Notes: generated by a model not told the origin, from the letters alone. 64,000 nucleotides of DNA from Clostridium sp. (GCA_023664325.1 JAMPFS010000009.1:9404-73403), one strand, 5' to 3'. Positions 27,105 through 36,785 are shown, numbered from the stretch's first letter. Program-made: numbers and translations.

Positions 27105-28328
27105 ATGGACGACAGGCAAAAAGAATGTTTGCAAAAAATTGCTGCGGATTTCGAGACCCCGACCTATGTATTTGATGCGAGAATACTGTCAGAACGGGTA
27201 TCGCTAATCCGAGACATGCTTCCAAAAGATACAACACTTTGCTTTGCAATGAAAGCCAACCCGTTTTTGACCGGTACGTTTGCAAAACTTGTGGATCGAT
27301 TAGAAGTCTGCTCACCAGGCGAATACGAAATCTGCATCCGCGAACAGATTGATCCGGAAATGATTGTCGTATCCGGTGTCAACAAGACACCCGCCTCCCT
27401 GGAGAGAATTTTTTCCTACAGCCACGGAGCCGGCATTTATACCATTGAATCCGAGCTTCACTATCGGATTCTCAAACAGTGCGCGGACAAGTGTGGGAAG
27501 AGACTGAAAGTTTTGCTAAGACTTTCCTCCGGCAATCAGTTTGGCATGGATGAAGCCTCCCTTACCCGGATGCTTTCCATGATACAGGCTGATGATAAAA
27601 TGGATGTCATCGGCATTCACTACTATGCCGGCACACAGAAAAACAGTAAGAAAATTGAGAGTGAATTACAGCTTCTTGATGCATTTGGCGACAGGCTGCG
27701 GAAAGATTTTAATATAGAAAACCCGGAGTTGGAATACGGACCCGGGCTTATGGTATCCTATTTTGAAAATGCCGGAGATTCCGAACGGAAAGAAGCTGAT
27801 GCATCTGCCCAGCTCCATGCGCTAAACGAACTTCTTACAGGCATGGATGCATACCGCCGCATCTCCATTGAGCTTGGAAGGTTCCTAGTGTCAACCTGTG
27901 GATACTATATGACACAGGTAATGGATATCAAGCATACGGGCAAAACCAACTTTGCAATTGTAGATGGCGGCATCCACCAGATTAACTACTACGGACAGAT
28001 GATGGGCATGAAAAAACCATATATCAGCCTTTTGAAAATGTCCGCAGCGGATCATGCGGTTTCATCACAGAACAATTCCGAATGGACGATTTGTGGTTCC
28101 CTGTGTACGGTAAATGATGTACTGGTTCGCCAGATTGCATTAGAACCCTTTGACACGGGTGATATTCTGGTGTTTGAACGGTGCGGCGCTTATTCCATAA
28201 CGGAGGGCATGGCAATGTTTTTGAGCCGGGAGCTGCCACAGGCGCTTTTGATTGACTATGATGGAAACACGCAGATATTAAGAAAGAAAACAGAAATCAA
28301 CACATTAAATGGAAGAATGGAGGAATAA
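27105..28328 (+). CDS. Fold-type III PLP decarboxylase/racemase-like enzyme
   Basis: This 407-residue enzyme of the LysA/ornithine decarboxylase/alanine racemase barrel family has the PLP lysine Lys50 in CFAMKANP, SGVNKTPASL, HYYAGTQ, YGPGLMVSY in place of GGGFG, ELGRFLVS in place of EPGR, and a C-terminal CGSLCTVNDVL and ERCGAYS. Diaminopimelate and other amino-acid decarboxylases share these motifs. Here it stands between an adenylation enzyme and a carrier protein, as in exosortase-associated and some natural-product clusters. It may therefore process a free or carrier-bound amino acid before transfer. Substrate unknown. Only four bases separate it from the adenylation gene. Confidence 0.85.
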   Translation: MDDRQKECLQKIAADFETPTYVFDARILSERVSLIRDMLPKDTTLCFAMKANPFLTGTFAKLVDRLEVCSPGEYEICIREQIDPEMIVVSGVNKTPASLERIFSYSHGAGIYTIESELHYRILKQCADKCGKRLKVLLRLSSGNQFGMDEASLTRMLSMIQADDKMDVIGIHYYAGTQKNSKKIESELQLLDAFGDRLRKDFNIENPELEYGPGLMVSYFENAGDSERKEADASAQLHALNELLTGMDAYRRISIELGRFLVSTCGYYMTQVMDIKHTGKTNFAIVDGGIHQINYYGQMMGMKKPYISLLKMSAADHAVSSQNNSEWTICGSLCTVNDVLVRQIALEPFDTGDILVFERCGAYSITEGMAMFLSRELPQALLIDYDGNTQILRKKTEINTLNGRMEE

Positions 28329-28332
28329 AAAG

Positions 28333-28563
28333 ATGGAAAAATTAATTGAAATTTTAGAGGAGATCTTACCGGGAAAGGACGTTGAAAATTGCACGACACT
28401 GATTGATGACCATATTCTGGATTCATTTGGCATCCTGTCCCTGGTATCGGAAATTGAGGAGGCATTTGACGTGGAAATCTCCCCTGCCGAGCTGATTCCA
28501 GATAACTTCAATTCAGCCGCTGCTCTCTGGAGCATGATTGGCAGACTGAAGGAGGAAAACTAG
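28333..28563 (+). CDS. Acyl/aminoacyl carrier protein (DltC-like)
   Basis: This 76-residue acidic four-helix carrier protein has the phosphopantetheine serine Ser31 in DHILDSFGILSL. It is of DltC/ACP size. The ATG at 28333 is placed nine bases after GGAGG. An upstream in-frame ATG overlaps the preceding gene and lacks a site. It should be loaded by the adenylation enzyme of the operon and should hand its cargo to the membrane acyltransferase encoded next. Confidence 0.92.
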   Translation: MEKLIEILEEILPGKDVENCTTLIDDHILDSFGILSLVSEIEEAFDVEISPAELIPDNFNSAAALWSMIGRLKEEN

Positions 28564-28564
28564 A

Positions 28565-30106
28565 TTGGAGTATCATTTACTGACCTACAGCCTGTTATTT
28601 CTGCCAGTGGTTCTAATCTTATATCAGCTTGCCCCGGCACGGATGCGCTGGATGGTTCTGCTTGCCACTGACTACCTGTTTTTCTGGATGGTCAGCAAAG
28701 GGTTGATTGTCTACCTGTTTGCGGCAACACTGACTGCTTATGCTACCGGAAGGATCCTATCCCATGTAACCGAACATGCCACTGTAAAAGGGAAGAAGCT
28801 GACAGGAAAAAAACGGCGCATTCTTGCTGCCGGCATCTCCATCACGTTAGGGATGTTGATTGTATTCAAGTATTTAAAGATATTTGGCATCACTTTGATT
28901 GCGCCAATCGGAATATCCTACTATACGCTTCAGACCATTTCCTATATGACGGATGTGTACAGGGGAACGGTCAAACCGGATTCTATGAACAGTGGAACGC
29001 TTTCATCCGGAAGCAGTATTGCCAATGCGGTAAATGGATTTGCAAAAGTTGCGCTTTACTTAAGCTTTTTCCCACAGATTATGGAAGGCCCAATCAGCCG
29101 TTATTCGGAAACTGCCGATGACCTTTTTGCCGGCAGGGGAATTGAATACAGGAACCTCTCATTTGGTTATCAGCGGATTTTCTGGGGACTTTGCAAAAAA
29201 ATGCTGATCGCAGACAGGCTGGCGCCGGTTATTTACAAAATATTCAAAGATTACGAAAAATATGACGGCTCCGCCATTGCAGTTGCGGTAGTCTGCTTTA
29301 CCCTGCAGCTCTATACTGAATTTTCAGGGTGCATGGATATCATACTGGGAAGCGGTGAGATCTTTGGCATAAAACTGCCGGAAAATTTCAGGCAGCCATT
29401 CTTCGCTGAGAGCGCATCCGATTTCTGGCGCAGATGGCATATTACACTCGGCACATGGCTCAAAGATTATATATTCTATCCGATTTCATTGGCAAAACCT
29501 GTAAAGAATTTTGCAAAAAAGGTAAAGGGTATCTGGGGAATCGGCGTCAGCAAATTTGTAGCGCCTACCATTGCGCTGTTCTTTGTATGGCTTTCAAATG
29601 GAATCTGGCACGGCGCAGGCTGGACTTACATATTTTACGGCATGTACTATTTTGTGCTGATTTTCCTGGAAAACATAACGGAAGCGCCAAGACAAAAGCT
29701 AATAGAACGAATGCATATTCGGAAAGACAAACTGGGCTTTCGCATTCTTACAGGGATCAAGCTATTTATCATCATTAACCTCGGCGAGATGTTTTTCCGT
29801 GCAAAAACCGTTGCCCAGGGCTTTGATATGTTAAAGAATATCTGCTTTGATTTCCATCTGCACTCCCTGTTGGAAACAGATTTCGGCATTGACAATTATG
29901 ACATCCTGCTGTCTATGTTTGGTGTCCTAATCGTTTTTATTGTAGATATTATTCACGAAAAGGGAATCTCCATCCGGGAACGGATTGCCGCTTTCCGGTT
30001 ACCGCTTCGGTGGAGTGTCTGGTATGCCGCTATTCTCTTTTTGGTAATCTTTGGCGCTTATGGCGCAGGATACACGATTGTGGATATGATTTATGCAGCT
30101 TATTAA
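28565..30106 (+). CDS. MBOAT-family membrane O-acyltransferase (DltB-like)
   Basis: This 513-residue polytopic membrane protein has about ten or more hydrophobic helices. The MBOAT signature is present: APIGISYYTLQTISYMTDVY, FFPQIMEGPISRY, and the catalytic histidine in FVWLSNGIWHGAGWTYIFYG. DltB homologues pass an acyl or aminoacyl group from a carrier protein across the membrane to a wall polymer. The start is a TTG just after AAGGAGGAAAACTAGA. The carrier gene's stop lies inside this site, so translation is coupled. Confidence 0.92.
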   Translation: MEYHLLTYSLLFLPVVLILYQLAPARMRWMVLLATDYLFFWMVSKGLIVYLFAATLTAYATGRILSHVTEHATVKGKKLTGKKRRILAAGISITLGMLIVFKYLKIFGITLIAPIGISYYTLQTISYMTDVYRGTVKPDSMNSGTLSSGSSIANAVNGFAKVALYLSFFPQIMEGPISRYSETADDLFAGRGIEYRNLSFGYQRIFWGLCKKMLIADRLAPVIYKIFKDYEKYDGSAIAVAVVCFTLQLYTEFSGCMDIILGSGEIFGIKLPENFRQPFFAESASDFWRRWHITLGTWLKDYIFYPISLAKPVKNFAKKVKGIWGIGVSKFVAPTIALFFVWLSNGIWHGAGWTYIFYGMYYFVLIFLENITEAPRQKLIERMHIRKDKLGFRILTGIKLFIIINLGEMFFRAKTVAQGFDMLKNICFDFHLHSLLETDFGIDNYDILLSMFGVLIVFIVDIIHEKGISIRERIAAFRLPLRWSVWYAAILFLVIFGAYGAGYTIVDMIYAAY

Positions 30107-30127
30107 GGAATATTGGAGGAACAAAAA

Positions 30128-31042
30128 TTGAAGCTTAACAAAAATATATGGAAATGCATTGGTTTCATTCTGGGACTTTTCATAATTCTTATACTCGTAT
30201 CCCTTCTCTTTCGCCGCAACGACGGACTGTATGTATACGACCCTCTGTCCTTTCATGTAAAGAGTGCGGATATTAAGGCAGAGCCCGATTACAGCCTGGA
30301 TGTACTCTTTTTTGGTGACAGTGAAGCTTATTCTGCCTTTTCACCAAATTATCTCTACTCCAAATTTGGCTATACCTCTTTTTGCTGTGGAACTGCTGCG
30401 CAGAAGGTGTGTGATACCTATGCGCTCCTAACGGAAAATTTTAAAACCCAGTCACCACAGGTGATTGTGCTTGAGGCAAACTGCCTGTACCGGGATTTGA
30501 AATCAGAGGATGAAACCTCCGATCCGGTTATGGAGCTTTTGACGGAATCCATGCCGGTATTTGCCAACCATTCTGCCTGGAAGCTCCTTGTGCGCAAAGC
30601 GCTGCCAAAAGGACGCGAGGCACGGCGCAGAAAACAAAAGGGATTTGTCATGAGAAAAGATGTACGCCCCTATAAAGGCGGTAAATATATGAAAAAGACG
30701 AAGAAATCGCAAAAGATTTCAGAGGATATCCTGTCTTATTTAGACCAGATTACAGATTTGTGCGAAACAAACAACGCAGAACTTTTACTGGTAAGCGCAC
30801 CTGCCCCAAAAAACTGGAACTACAAAAAACACAATGGCGTAAAGTCCTGGGCAGATGCGCACAATGTAACCTATATTGATTTGAACCTTGAAAAAGACCT
30901 GAAAATAAACTGGAAAACTGACACCAAAGATGGCGGAGACCATCTAAATTATGATGGCGCCAAAAAGGTGACAAAATATATGGGAAAATATTTTCAGGAA
31001 AATTATCATCTGACGGATCACCGTAAAGATTCAGAAAAGTGA
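30128..31042 (+). CDS. DltD/SGNH-like exported protein
   Basis: An N-terminal membrane anchor (IWKCIGFILGLFIILILVSL) is followed by an extracytoplasmic domain of about 265 residues. That domain has VLFFGDSEAYSAF near the start and DGGDHLNYDGAKKV near the end, the Ser and Asp-His blocks of an SGNH-like fold. DltD has the same topology and works with DltB at the cell surface. The TTG at 30128 is chosen because GGAGGAACAAAAA precedes it. It is the last gene of the operon and converges with the alpha-galactosidase gene only 17 bp away. Confidence 0.8.
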   Translation: MKLNKNIWKCIGFILGLFIILILVSLLFRRNDGLYVYDPLSFHVKSADIKAEPDYSLDVLFFGDSEAYSAFSPNYLYSKFGYTSFCCGTAAQKVCDTYALLTENFKTQSPQVIVLEANCLYRDLKSEDETSDPVMELLTESMPVFANHSAWKLLVRKALPKGREARRRKQKGFVMRKDVRPYKGGKYMKKTKKSQKISEDILSYLDQITDLCETNNAELLLVSAPAPKNWNYKKHNGVKSWADAHNVTYIDLNLEKDLKINWKTDTKDGGDHLNYDGAKKVTKYMGKYFQENYHLTDHRKDSEK

Positions 31043-31059
31043 GTTTGCCTTTTACTGTA

Positions 31060-33243
31060 TTATCGACTCTCCGTAATCTCAATCAGTTTGCTTTTGAAAT
31101 CACCAGACTCTGCATCTATACGGATACCCGCATGGAGCAGTACCTCGCCTGTATATGTCTCTTCCCCTACAACATAACTTTTAGCCGGATCAAGACCTTG
31201 CAGCCTGATAAACCGACTCTTGGCGTTCGCTCTTGCCAACACCTGGACATACGATACAAGGGCATGGCTCTTTTCCTTATCCACCACCATAAAGCAGTCG
31301 TAGGCATTGTTCTCGGAATAGGATGCGAGACGATAATAGTCTCCCTCTGCAACAAGATGATGATACTTATGGTACATGGCAGTCTGCTCCTTTACCATCT
31401 GCTTATCCTCATCTGAAAGCATTGTGATATCCAGCTCATAGCCAAAGGTTCCAAAAAGCGCTACATGACCTCTCGTCTCAAACGGAGTATTTCGCCCAAC
31501 CGTGTGGTTTGGACATACACTCACATGAGCACCCATGCAGGACAAAGGATACACCAGTGCCGTTCCCTCCTGTATCGACAAACGCTCTATCGCATCCGTA
31601 TCATCCGAACACCAGATCTGTGGACTGTAATAAAGCATGCCCGGATCAAATCTTGCGCCGCCTCCGGAACAATTCTCTAAAAGCAAATCCGGGAAGTCTG
31701 TCACTAACCGCTCCTGCATCTGATACACGCCCAACATATAACGATGATAAAGTTCACCCTGCTGGTCTGCGGAAAGTCTGGCGCTCCCAAGCGTGGTAAG
31801 CTGGCGGTTCATATCCCATTTGACATAGGAAATATCAGCGCTTCTCAAAATGTCTGCCACCATCCCATATACGGTATCTACAACTTCCTGGCGGGACAAA
31901 TCCAGCACATACTGCGCACGGCTTTGTGTAATATCACGTCCCGGAATCTGGATTGCCCAGTCGGGATGTTTGCGAAACAGATCCGAATCCGGTGAAATCA
32001 TTTCCGGTTCAAACCAGATACCAAACTTCATTCCCGTCTTTTTTACTTCCTCTACCAGACTGGAAAGCCCGCCCTTTAATTTGTCCTCATTTACCTGCCA
32101 ATCGCCTAAGGAACTGTCGTCACTGCTTCTTTTTCCAAACCAGCCGTCATCCATCACCAGCATTTCAATACCGAGGGATGAGGCTTCCTTTGCAATATCA
32201 ATCAATTTTTTCTCATTAAAATCAAAATATGTTGCCTCCCAGTTATTGATGAGAATTGGTCTCTCCCTGTGGAGGTATGGGCTGCGGATTAAATGATTGC
32301 GGTAAAGCTCATGAAAGGTTCTCGTCATTTTCCCCAGTCCTTCTGCGGAATAGACCATAACGACCTCCGGTGCCGTAAAACAATCCCCAGACGCTAATTT
32401 CCACTCAAATCCCTCCGGATGGATTCCCATCATCATACGGACAGAATCAAACTGGCTCTTTTCCACCTGTGCAAAAAAGTTTCCGGAATATACAAAATTC
32501 ATGGCATAAACCTCACCACTTGTCTGATTCGTTTCCGGTGTCACAAGCGCCATGAACGGATGCTCCTGGTGGCTGGACTCTCCCTTAAAAGAAGCAATAT
32601 TCTGTCTTCCGTAACCCACCGGCATTCTCTGTATGTGACGCTCCCTCGCCCATGAGCCATACAATCCCATCACTTCAAAATCCGCATCATCCATATCCAT
32701 GCAGGCACTCAATACCTTTTCCAAGTATACGGTTTCACTGCCCTGGTTTTCCACACGGACAGACCTGGTAATCGCATCCACATCATGAAATGCCGAGTAT
32801 TGCAGTGTTACCCTGACTCCCGACAGCGAATCCTTTAAAAATAGATTGAGTGTTGTGCAGTCTGCCTCTTTCGCCCATGTCGCAGGCAGCCCCTGAAGCT
32901 TCGGCTTTCCCTGCACAATCTCATATCCCTGATATTCCAGTTCGCTTGCACGGTATCCATCTTTGCTCCGCATACAAAATGCCGACTCTCTGTAATCTCC
33001 CATTCCTGTCTGCGGATACTCAAAGGGTGCGCAATCATAAAAAGAATTTGTCTCTCTCTTATTTTTGCCCGGAACAAATGGAGCCTGATCTTCCCTTAAT
33101 AAAAACCGTAAATTGGCAGATTCGATACGCCTGCCGTAATACACATGATTCAAATATCTGTCATCTACAACAGCCATCGCATAAGTAGTACCCGGTGTGT
33201 GCAACAGAAACATTTTTTGCTGCTCGTCATAAAGTATTGACAT
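31060..33243 (-). CDS. GH36 alpha-galactosidase
   Basis: This 727-residue glycoside hydrolase family 36 enzyme has an N-terminal beta-supersandwich followed by a barrel. Seen are the nucleophile in YVKWDMNRQLT, ENCSGGGARFDPGMLYY, the acid/base aspartate in CSDDTDAIERLSIQEG, and LVMDDGWFGKR. It splits alpha-1,6-galactosides such as raffinose and melibiose. No signal peptide is visible, so it acts on imported sugars. No sugar transporter or regulator adjoins it. It ends against the Dlt-like operon in a tail-to-tail arrangement. Confidence 0.95.
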   Translation of the reverse strand: MSILYDEQQKMFLLHTPGTTYAMAVVDDRYLNHVYYGRRIESANLRFLLREDQAPFVPGKNKRETNSFYDCAPFEYPQTGMGDYRESAFCMRSKDGYRASELEYQGYEIVQGKPKLQGLPATWAKEADCTTLNLFLKDSLSGVRVTLQYSAFHDVDAITRSVRVENQGSETVYLEKVLSACMDMDDADFEVMGLYGSWARERHIQRMPVGYGRQNIASFKGESSHQEHPFMALVTPETNQTSGEVYAMNFVYSGNFFAQVEKSQFDSVRMMMGIHPEGFEWKLASGDCFTAPEVVMVYSAEGLGKMTRTFHELYRNHLIRSPYLHRERPILINNWEATYFDFNEKKLIDIAKEASSLGIEMLVMDDGWFGKRSSDDSSLGDWQVNEDKLKGGLSSLVEEVKKTGMKFGIWFEPEMISPDSDLFRKHPDWAIQIPGRDITQSRAQYVLDLSRQEVVDTVYGMVADILRSADISYVKWDMNRQLTTLGSARLSADQQGELYHRYMLGVYQMQERLVTDFPDLLLENCSGGGARFDPGMLYYSPQIWCSDDTDAIERLSIQEGTALVYPLSCMGAHVSVCPNHTVGRNTPFETRGHVALFGTFGYELDITMLSDEDKQMVKEQTAMYHKYHHLVAEGDYYRLASYSENNAYDCFMVVDKEKSHALVSYVQVLARANAKSRFIRLQGLDPAKSYVVGEETYTGEVLLHAGIRIDAESGDFKSKLIEITESR

Positions 33244-33334
33244 ATCTTACCTCCGTCTTCACAGTGCTCAAAAACATCTGTGTATGAAACATTTCACCAA
33301 AACGATTTTCGGGCTGCCAGACATCCTCCCGAAC

Positions 33335-34522
33335 CTACAGATAGCTCTTTAATTTCTCCGCCATGTCAAGCTTCTCCCACGGCAGGTCAATATCTGTACG
33401 GCCAAAATGCCCATAGGCTGCCGTCTGCTTGTAAATTGGACGGCGCAGATCCAGCATCTTAATAATGCCTGCCGGACGGAGATCGAAGTTTTCACGGACA
33501 ATCTCTACAAGCTTGCGCTCATCCAGCTTTCCGGTTCCAAAGGTATCCACGCGGACAGAAGTCGGACGTGCCACGCCGATTGCGTAGGATAACTGTATCT
33601 CACATTTATCTGCAAGCCCTGCCGCCACGATATTCTTTGCCACATATCTTGCCGCATAAGCAGCGGAACGGTCTACCTTTGTGCAGTCCTTGCCGGAAAA
33701 TGCGCCGCCGCCATGACGTGCATATCCGCCATAGGTATCGACAATGATCTTACGTCCGGTAAGACCGGAATCCCCATTCGGGCCACCGATTACAAAACGG
33801 CCGGTTGGATTAATAAAGAACTTGGTATTTTCATCCACTAACTCCTTCGGGAGCACCGCATCAAATACATACTTTTTGATATCTTCGTGAATCTGCTCCT
33901 GGGTCACATCCCCGCTATGCTGAGTGGAAAGTACGACTGCCTCAAGACGGGTTGGCTTTCCATTTTCATCATACTCCACCGATACCTGTGTCTTTCCATC
34001 CGGCCGAAGATAAGCCAGTGTTCCATTCTTACGAACCTCGGTAAGCCTTCTTGCCAGCTTATGCGCAAGGCTGATCGGATACGGCATATACTCCTCCGTC
34101 TCATTGGATGCAAAGCCAAACATCATGCCCTGGTCACCAGCGCCAATCGCCTCAAGCTCCTCATCACTCATCTGATTTTCTTTTGCCTCTAATGCCTTGT
34201 CCACGCCCATTGCAATATCGCTGGACTGCTCATCAATTGCGGTAATGACACCACAGGTATCACAGTCAAAACCATACTCGGAACGGTCATAACCAATCTC
34301 CCGGATTGTCTCCCTGACAATCTTTTGAATGTCTACATAGGCATTCGTGCTGATTTCACCCATTACCAGTACAAGCCCGGTCGTAATGGAAGTTTCACAT
34401 GCCACACGGCTGTTCGGATCCTGCTTCATCAACGCATCTAACACTGCATCTGAAATCTGATCGCAAATCTTGTCCGGATGTCCTTCTGTAACGGACTCTG
34501 ACGTAAACAATAATTTTTCCAT
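33335..34522 (-). CDS. metK: S-adenosylmethionine synthetase
   Basis: This 395-residue MetK makes SAM from methionine and ATP. Motifs: FTSESVTEGHPDKICDQISD, GAGDQGMMFGFA, GGAFSGKDCTKVDRSAAYAA and IGVARPTSVRVDT. The start at 34522 follows AAGGAGGATACTT. In-frame ATGs further up have no binding site. A SAM-I riboswitch and a rho-independent terminator lie in its leader, so it is switched off when SAM is plentiful. Confidence 0.98.
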   Translation of the reverse strand: MEKLLFTSESVTEGHPDKICDQISDAVLDALMKQDPNSRVACETSITTGLVLVMGEISTNAYVDIQKIVRETIREIGYDRSEYGFDCDTCGVITAIDEQSSDIAMGVDKALEAKENQMSDEELEAIGAGDQGMMFGFASNETEEYMPYPISLAHKLARRLTEVRKNGTLAYLRPDGKTQVSVEYDENGKPTRLEAVVLSTQHSGDVTQEQIHEDIKKYVFDAVLPKELVDENTKFFINPTGRFVIGGPNGDSGLTGRKIIVDTYGGYARHGGGAFSGKDCTKVDRSAAYAARYVAKNIVAAGLADKCEIQLSYAIGVARPTSVRVDTFGTGKLDERKLVEIVRENFDLRPAGIIKMLDLRRPIYKQTAAYGHFGRTDIDLPWEKLDMAEKLKSYL

Positions 34523-34582
34523 AAGTATCCTCCTTTTCATCTCTGTCTCGCAAAACAAATCGCCAGACCTTGTAATATTGAC

Positions 34583-34613
34583 AAAAAAACCTTCAAATCG
34601 GGGATTTGAAGGT
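34583..34613 (-). terminator. Riboswitch-controlled intrinsic terminator of metK
   Basis: Perfect 11-bp arms (ACCTTCAAATC / GATTTGAAGGT) enclose a three-base loop and are followed on the minus strand by a run of seven T. The 5' arm can instead pair with GGATTTGA next to the riboswitch P1 helix, which gives an antiterminator. This is the usual SAM-I arrangement. Confidence 0.92.
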
Positions 34614-34637
34614 CCTTAAAATTCGTATGTTCAAATC

Positions 34638-34735
34638 CTCTTATTGATCGATTACTCGCATCAGGCCGGCACCTTCCATTGTTGGGGTTGCCGTGGCTTC
34701 ATAGTCCCTTCTGACTCCACCACTCTGAATAAGAG
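34638..34735 (-). promoter_or_regulatory. SAM-I (S-box) riboswitch
   Basis: The minus strand shows P1 arms CTCTTATT / AATAAGAG enclosing the conserved S-box sequence CAGAGTGGTGGAG, then TGAAGCCACGGCAACC and GGTGCC. These match the SAM-I consensus (AGAGxGGxGGAG, GAAxCCxxGCAACC). SAM binding stabilises P1 and frees the downstream terminator, stopping metK transcription. Confidence 0.95.
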
Positions 34736-34790
34736 AAGTTTTTCTGCAATATATATTATCTGTAACGTGATTAGAATACACCATATGCTA

Positions 34791-36785
34791 TTATCTGTCA
34801 AGAGAAACATTTTTTTCCGGCAGTGCCGCCTCCTCCTGCGCCCCTTCATCCAATGCGCCCTCCGCAATCAGCCCCAGAAAAACATCTACAATATCGGTAT
34901 CTAGCTGCGTGCCGGACACCCGTTTCAGCTCGGCAACAATATTCTCCATCTGCATGCTCTTGCGATACGGACGGGTGGAATGCATGGCATCAAACGTATC
35001 GGCAACGGCGATAATCCTTGCAATCTGCGGGATTTCCTCCGCCTGCTTGCCGTTCGGATACCCCTTTCCGTCCAAACGTTCATGGTGGTATCCGGCTCCC
35101 AACGCCAGATTCGGCAGACAGTCAATTTCCTTGAGAATATCATATCCGTACTGCGCATGTTTTTTAATTGTGTCATACTCATCATCCGTCAGTTGTCCAG
35201 GCTTGTTGAGAATCTTTTCCGGAATCACAATCTTGCCGATATCATGCAGCAGGGCAATATAGTAAATGTTTTCAAGTGTTTTATCGTTATAGCCCATTCT
35301 GGCGGCAATCATCCTTGCATACTCCGCCACCCGGAAAGAATGACCTTTTGTATACTGATCCTTAATATCAATGCTTTTGGCAAAGGCGCGTATCATCTGG
35401 TTGATAAACAGTTCGCCTTCTTCTTCCTCCTGAATCGCCCGCTTCAGCTCCGCATTCTGCTTTTCCAGTCGGGCAGAAAACTGATGAATCTCATCTTTCA
35501 TAAAATGCACGCAGTTTTCCGGTATATTGCTTCCGTTGTGAATTGCCGCTGCCATTTCCTGGCAATTCCCATAACCACATGCTCCGCAGTTAATATTCCG
35601 CTTCTCCCAATCCGTTTTATTCATCGAAATAAAGATTGCATCAAGCTCCTCCTCGCTCGGCTCACGCAGGGAAATACTGTCCGACTTATCGGTATAGCTG
35701 CGCATAAAATCCCGGATATCCAGTTCCGAAAACTGCTTGTTTAGCTGCTCGAGCCGCTGTTCCGGTGTCAGTTTTAACGAAAATGGATCGGTATCACTGT
35801 TTTTCTTACAGCTTTCCCTGATTTCCTGCAGATTGTAAAAGTTATCCTCAGAATAATTTTTGACCATTTCAATACCGGTTCCATACAGGCAGCCACGGTC
35901 GCAATTTAAAATATCCACCATAAACGGCAGCCTCTGCCCTCTTGCCAGCCTTTTCCGATAATCCTCCAAAAAGGCATAGGCACGTTTTTCTCCCTCCACC
36001 TGCCGTATCATCGCCTCTTCACCGCAAAACCAGTAAACATTCTCCTTAAGCCCTCCCGGCATCGGGTAGATAGAACCCAGGCCATATTCAATCTCGTCGG
36101 AAGCATCTTCTCCTACGATATGATGCCTGCCTGCATATTCCATAAAATGCTGAAAAGTCAGATTGTAAGATACATAGCCATGTGTATTCGGATCGGTAAT
36201 CTCCACCTTTTTTGCAATGCAGGGGCTGATAAATGCAAGCTTATCCGTAATGTGCATATATTTCTTCGCATAAATCGCCGTACACAACAGCGGGCTGTGA
36301 ATGGGTACCAGCTTCGGTATCAGATCCGGCGCATAATGCTCAATATAATTCACGACAGCCGGACATGGCTGGGAGATTCCCCCTTCCAGATGATGCCCTG
36401 TAATATAGTTGATATATCCCCATGTCGTGATGTCGGCGCCAAAGCTGACACTGATAATCCGATTGACGCCCAAATCCTTCAACCCGCCCAAAATAGAGGC
36501 ATATTCCTCCGGATAATTCGCCTGAAAGGACGGTGCCAGCAGCACGGATATCTGCTCTCCACGCTCTAAATCACGGAAAAACTGCTCCGTATCGTCATAA
36601 TATTCCCTTGCCTTATGCTCACACACATCAAAGCAGGCGCCACACGCAATGCAGTTCTCACTATGCACCTCTATCCGCTGCCCGTTCTCCGACTGCACGG
36701 AATAATTGGCGGTCAGAACCGGACAGACGGAAATGCAGCGGTTACACCCCTGGCACTTTTCACTCGTATAGACCAACTGGCTCAT
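34791..36785 (-). CDS. [FeFe]-hydrogenase-like sensor fused to an HD-GYP domain
   Basis: Domain order in 664 residues: two [4Fe-4S] ferredoxin motifs (CQGCNRCISVCP, CIACGACFDVCE); an [FeFe]-hydrogenase H-cluster-like domain (SQPCPAVVNY, ISPCIAKK, NCDRGCLYG, about residues 75-345); another Fe-S motif (NCGACGYGNCQ); a coiled coil; then a full HD-GYP phosphodiesterase (LLHDIGK, YHHERLDGKGYPNG). The proton-relay cysteine of the TSCCP motif is replaced by proline, as expected for a sensory rather than catalytic hydrogenase. HD-GYP domains degrade cyclic di-GMP. I infer a sensor of H2 or redox state that lowers c-di-GMP. GAGGAGAGACAAGTC precedes the ATG. A palindromic element lies 30 bp upstream. 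Confidence 0.85.
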   Translation of the reverse strand: MSQLVYTSEKCQGCNRCISVCPVLTANYSVQSENGQRIEVHSENCIACGACFDVCEHKAREYYDDTEQFFRDLERGEQISVLLAPSFQANYPEEYASILGGLKDLGVNRIISVSFGADITTWGYINYITGHHLEGGISQPCPAVVNYIEHYAPDLIPKLVPIHSPLLCTAIYAKKYMHITDKLAFISPCIAKKVEITDPNTHGYVSYNLTFQHFMEYAGRHHIVGEDASDEIEYGLGSIYPMPGGLKENVYWFCGEEAMIRQVEGEKRAYAFLEDYRKRLARGQRLPFMVDILNCDRGCLYGTGIEMVKNYSEDNFYNLQEIRESCKKNSDTDPFSLKLTPEQRLEQLNKQFSELDIRDFMRSYTDKSDSISLREPSEEELDAIFISMNKTDWEKRNINCGACGYGNCQEMAAAIHNGSNIPENCVHFMKDEIHQFSARLEKQNAELKRAIQEEEEGELFINQMIRAFAKSIDIKDQYTKGHSFRVAEYARMIAARMGYNDKTLENIYYIALLHDIGKIVIPEKILNKPGQLTDDEYDTIKKHAQYGYDILKEIDCLPNLALGAGYHHERLDGKGYPNGKQAEEIPQIARIIAVADTFDAMHSTRPYRKSMQMENIVAELKRVSGTQLDTDIVDVFLGLIAEGALDEGAQEEAALPEKNVSLDR

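Noticed and set aside
31043..31059. Bidirectional terminator between the Dlt-like operon and the alpha-galactosidase
   Set aside because: The gap is only 17 bp and no stem with a T run could be found.
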